Shown piece after piece: positions 6,081 to 7,197 of a stretch of DNA of 7,197 nt (the first letter of the stretch is position 1; every line of letters begins with the position of its first letter). The notes under the pieces are model-generated. The model was not told the origin of the DNA, ran no database searches, and saw only the letters and a program-made list of their open reading frames with translations. The DNA comes from Thiobacillaceae bacterium (GTDB taxonomy: Bacteria > Pseudomonadota > Gammaproteobacteria > Burkholderiales > Thiobacillaceae), in the NCBI GenBank assembly GCA_012274165.1, contig JAAPAA010000230.1, positions 1 to 7,197 of the forward strand, written 5' to 3'. A program made the position numbers and the translations under genes.

Positions 6081-6194
6081 GGTTTAGGGGCTAGGGGTCA
6101 GGATCCAGGATTCAGGGTACGGGCTTCGCGCCTAAAATAAATGGTGCCGCGAAGCTGCACATACCCTGAATCCTGATCCCTGAATCCTGAATCC
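6081..6194. repeat. Heptamer inverted-repeat element, copy C (accC-accB spacer)
   Basis: The left arm on the + strand has GGTTTA (6081, six bases), GGGGCTA (6087), GGGGTCA (6094), GGATCCA (6101) and GGATTCA (6108). The right arm has TGAATCC (6167), TGATCCC (6174), TGAATCC (6181) and TGAATCC (6188). CAGGATTCAGGGTA (6106-6119) and TACCCTGAATCCTG (6162-6175) are perfect 14-base complements. Inside them GCTTCGCG (6123-6130) and CGCGAAGC (6148-6155) are perfect 8-base complements around an AT-rich loop. The core ending AGCTGCACATACCCTGA matches copies A and B. The element occupies almost all of the spacer and touches the accC start codon. Confidence 0.88.
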
Positions 6195-6199
6195 TTTCC

Positions 6200-6652
6200 T
6201 CAAGCAATCACAAACAAAGGTTCGCCGTATTCCACCGGCTGGCCGTTTTCGACCAGGATGGCCTTGATGACGCCAGCTACGTCGGTTTCGATTTCATTCA
6301 GCAGCTTCATCGCTTCGATGAGGCACAGCGTATCCCCTGCACTCACGCTCTGTCCCACTTCGGCAAAGTTCTTGGCGCCCGGCGCGGCTGCACGATAGAA
6401 CGTGCCGACCATCGGCGAGCGCACCACGTGGCCTTCGGGCAGTGCATCTTCCGCCGGCGCCACCACAACCGGTGCTGCAACTGCAGCAGCTGGTGCGTGC
6501 ATCATCTGCTGCGGCGCATGCGCCATCATCATCGGCGCACCCGCGATGCTTTTGGCAATGCGGACTTTTTCTTCGCCTTCGGTGATTTCAAGCTCGGCAA
6601 TGCCGGACGCTTCAACCAGGTCAATGAGCTTTTTCAGTTTTCTGAGATCCAT
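6200..6652 (-). CDS. accB: Acetyl-CoA carboxylase, biotin carboxyl carrier protein
   Basis: BCCP carries the biotin that AccC carboxylates and the carboxyltransferase then uses. The 150-residue form begins MDLRKLKKLIDLVEASGIAE, the standard BCCP N-terminus. A Met/His/Pro/Ala-rich linker (about 40-72) follows, then the biotinyl domain with RSPMVGTFYRA and the biotinylation motif EAMKLLNEIE. The acceptor lysine is K116, 34 residues from the C-terminus as in E. coli. The frame is open upstream to an ATG at 6703, but that would add 17 unrelated residues. The start at 6650-6652 is favoured by homology and by AGGA at 6659-6662, six bases upstream. The gene starts inside the last codons of aroQ (32-base overlap) and is followed by accC. 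Confidence 0.97.
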   Translation of the reverse strand: MDLRKLKKLIDLVEASGIAELEITEGEEKVRIAKSIAGAPMMMAHAPQQMMHAPAAAVAAPVVVAPAEDALPEGHVVRSPMVGTFYRAAAPGAKNFAEVGQSVSAGDTLCLIEAMKLLNEIETDVAGVIKAILVENGQPVEYGEPLFVIA

Positions 6653-7151
6653 GAGGAGTCCTGTCTTGGAGGTGACGCAGCGCGTATTCCAGCGCCAGTT
6701 CATAACCGTACGCGCCTAGCCCGGACACCACGCCGACCGCCAGGTCGGACAAATAGGAGTGGTGACGAAAGGGTTCGCGCGCGTAAATATTGGAAAGATG
6801 TACTTCGACGAAAGGAATGGCGACCGCCGCCAGCGCGTCGCGGATGGCCACGCTGGTATGGGTGTAAGCCGCCGGATTGATAATGATGAAGTCAACGTGG
6901 TCGCGGCTGGCTTGATGGATGCGCTCGACCAGCGCCCCTTCGTGGTTGTGCTGAAAGGTTTCGATGAATGCACTGGCGGCATCCCCGCGACCGGCCAGCG
7001 CGCGATTGATATCGTCGAGCGTGGCGAGTCCGTAATGCTTGGGTTCGCGGCTGCCCAACAAATTCAGGTTGGGGCCATGCATAACCAGGACATGCGGATG
7101 CAGACTGGAAGCCGATTTGGCCGTAACGCGGCCGGTTCGTTTAGTCGTCAT
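6621..7151 (-). CDS. aroQ: 3-dehydroquinate dehydratase, type II
   Basis: The enzyme converts 3-dehydroquinate to 3-dehydroshikimate in the shikimate pathway. Type II signatures are present: HGPNLNLLGSREP (25-37) with Arg35, the lid tyrosine Tyr40 in HYG, FQHNHEGALVERIHQA (66-81), INPAAYTH (91-98) with Asn92 and His98, and EVHLSNIYAREPFRHHS (116-132) with Glu116, His118, Arg125 and Arg129. These match the known active-site pattern of the family by spacing. At 176 residues it is longer than the usual 145-150, with a basic N-terminal extension (about 17 residues) and a polar C-terminal tail overlapping accB. The ATG at 7149-7151 has no visible Shine-Dalgarno, and the frame stays open to the window edge, so the true start may lie elsewhere. 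M24 is too far inside the first strand to be the start. Confidence 0.94.
   Translation of the reverse strand: MTTKRTGRVTAKSASSLHPHVLVMHGPNLNLLGSREPKHYGLATLDDINRALAGRGDAASAFIETFQHNHEGALVERIHQASRDHVDFIIINPAAYTHTSVAIRDALAAVAIPFVEVHLSNIYAREPFRHHSYLSDLAVGVVSGLGAYGYELALEYALRHLQDRTPHGSQKTEKAH
6659..6662 (-). promoter_or_regulatory. Ribosome binding site of accB
   Basis: The minus strand reads AGGA, six bases (CTCCTC) and ATG. It lies inside the end of aroQ and decides for the 6652 start over the in-frame ATG at 6703. Confidence 0.65.
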
Positions 7152-7197
7152 GGCGGCGAGTTTGCCGTAGATGGGGGTGAATTGTCCAGATATTGAC
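7152..7197. other. Edge sequence upstream of aroQ, no feature recognised
   Basis: These 46 bases precede the chosen aroQ start. The aroQ frame has no stop here and no other ATG, GTG or TTG. I find no convincing promoter pair, so the aroQ transcription start is probably outside the window. Confidence 0.4.

Noticed and set aside
739..6194. CRISPR array or tRNA-like explanation for the repeats
   Set aside because: The copies are kilobases apart, have no regular repeat-spacer alternation with unique spacers of constant length, and show no cloverleaf or T-loop motif.
6653..6703. Upstream ATG for accB
   Set aside because: It would add 17 residues without homology, and the internal ATG at 6652 has a better ribosome binding site and the standard BCCP N-terminus.
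7160..7197. Promoter for aroQ (TGGACA resembling a -35 box)
   Set aside because: No acceptable -10 lies 16-18 bases downstream, and the aroQ frame is still open here.

Overview
The window is an ordinary stretch of a GC-rich proteobacterial chromosome, most likely betaproteobacterial. This rests on the gene order aroQ-accB-accC-prmA-zinc-ribbon/DUF3426, on a glycine cleavage P-protein split into subunits (gcvPA at the left edge), and on protein sequences that look betaproteobacterial to me. The genus cannot be fixed from the sequence alone. Every gene I can support lies on the minus strand, so the window reads biologically from right to left.

Right half (7151 down to 2780): aroQ (type II 3-dehydroquinase), accB and accC (biotin carrier and biotin carboxylase of acetyl-CoA carboxylase), prmA (ribosomal protein L11 methyltransferase) and a membrane-anchored zinc-ribbon/DUF3426 protein. 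aroQ and accB overlap by 32 bases, and prmA and the zinc-ribbon gene share a GTGA overlap. They therefore look like one transcription unit linking aromatic precursor synthesis, fatty acid initiation and a ribosome-modifying enzyme.

Middle (2780 down to 2468): a 312-base non-coding region holds a candidate promoter and a clear tandem glycine riboswitch with two aptamers, followed by a possible terminator-like hairpin just before gcvT.

Left half (2467 down to 1): gcvT, gcvH and the first 245 codons of gcvPA, the T, H and P(alpha) proteins of the glycine cleavage system. Glycine sensing by the riboswitch explains their control. gcvPB is expected beyond the left edge but is not seen.

The unexpected content is in the spacers. 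Three of them (gcvPA-gcvH, gcvH-gcvT, accC-accB) carry copies of one repeat family: degenerate tandem heptamers of the type GGATTCA, then a semi-conserved core ending GCACATWCCCTGA, then tandem heptamers of the complementary type TGAATCC. Each copy is thus a long imperfect inverted repeat with 7-base periodicity. A fourth spacer (prmA-accC) shows the same heptamer architecture built from a different word (GTGAGCG and CGCTTAC). Two of these arrays run to within a few bases of the downstream start codon, at genes without a visible Shine-Dalgarno sequence, and one contains a run of 11 G. This is the part of the window I would look at first.
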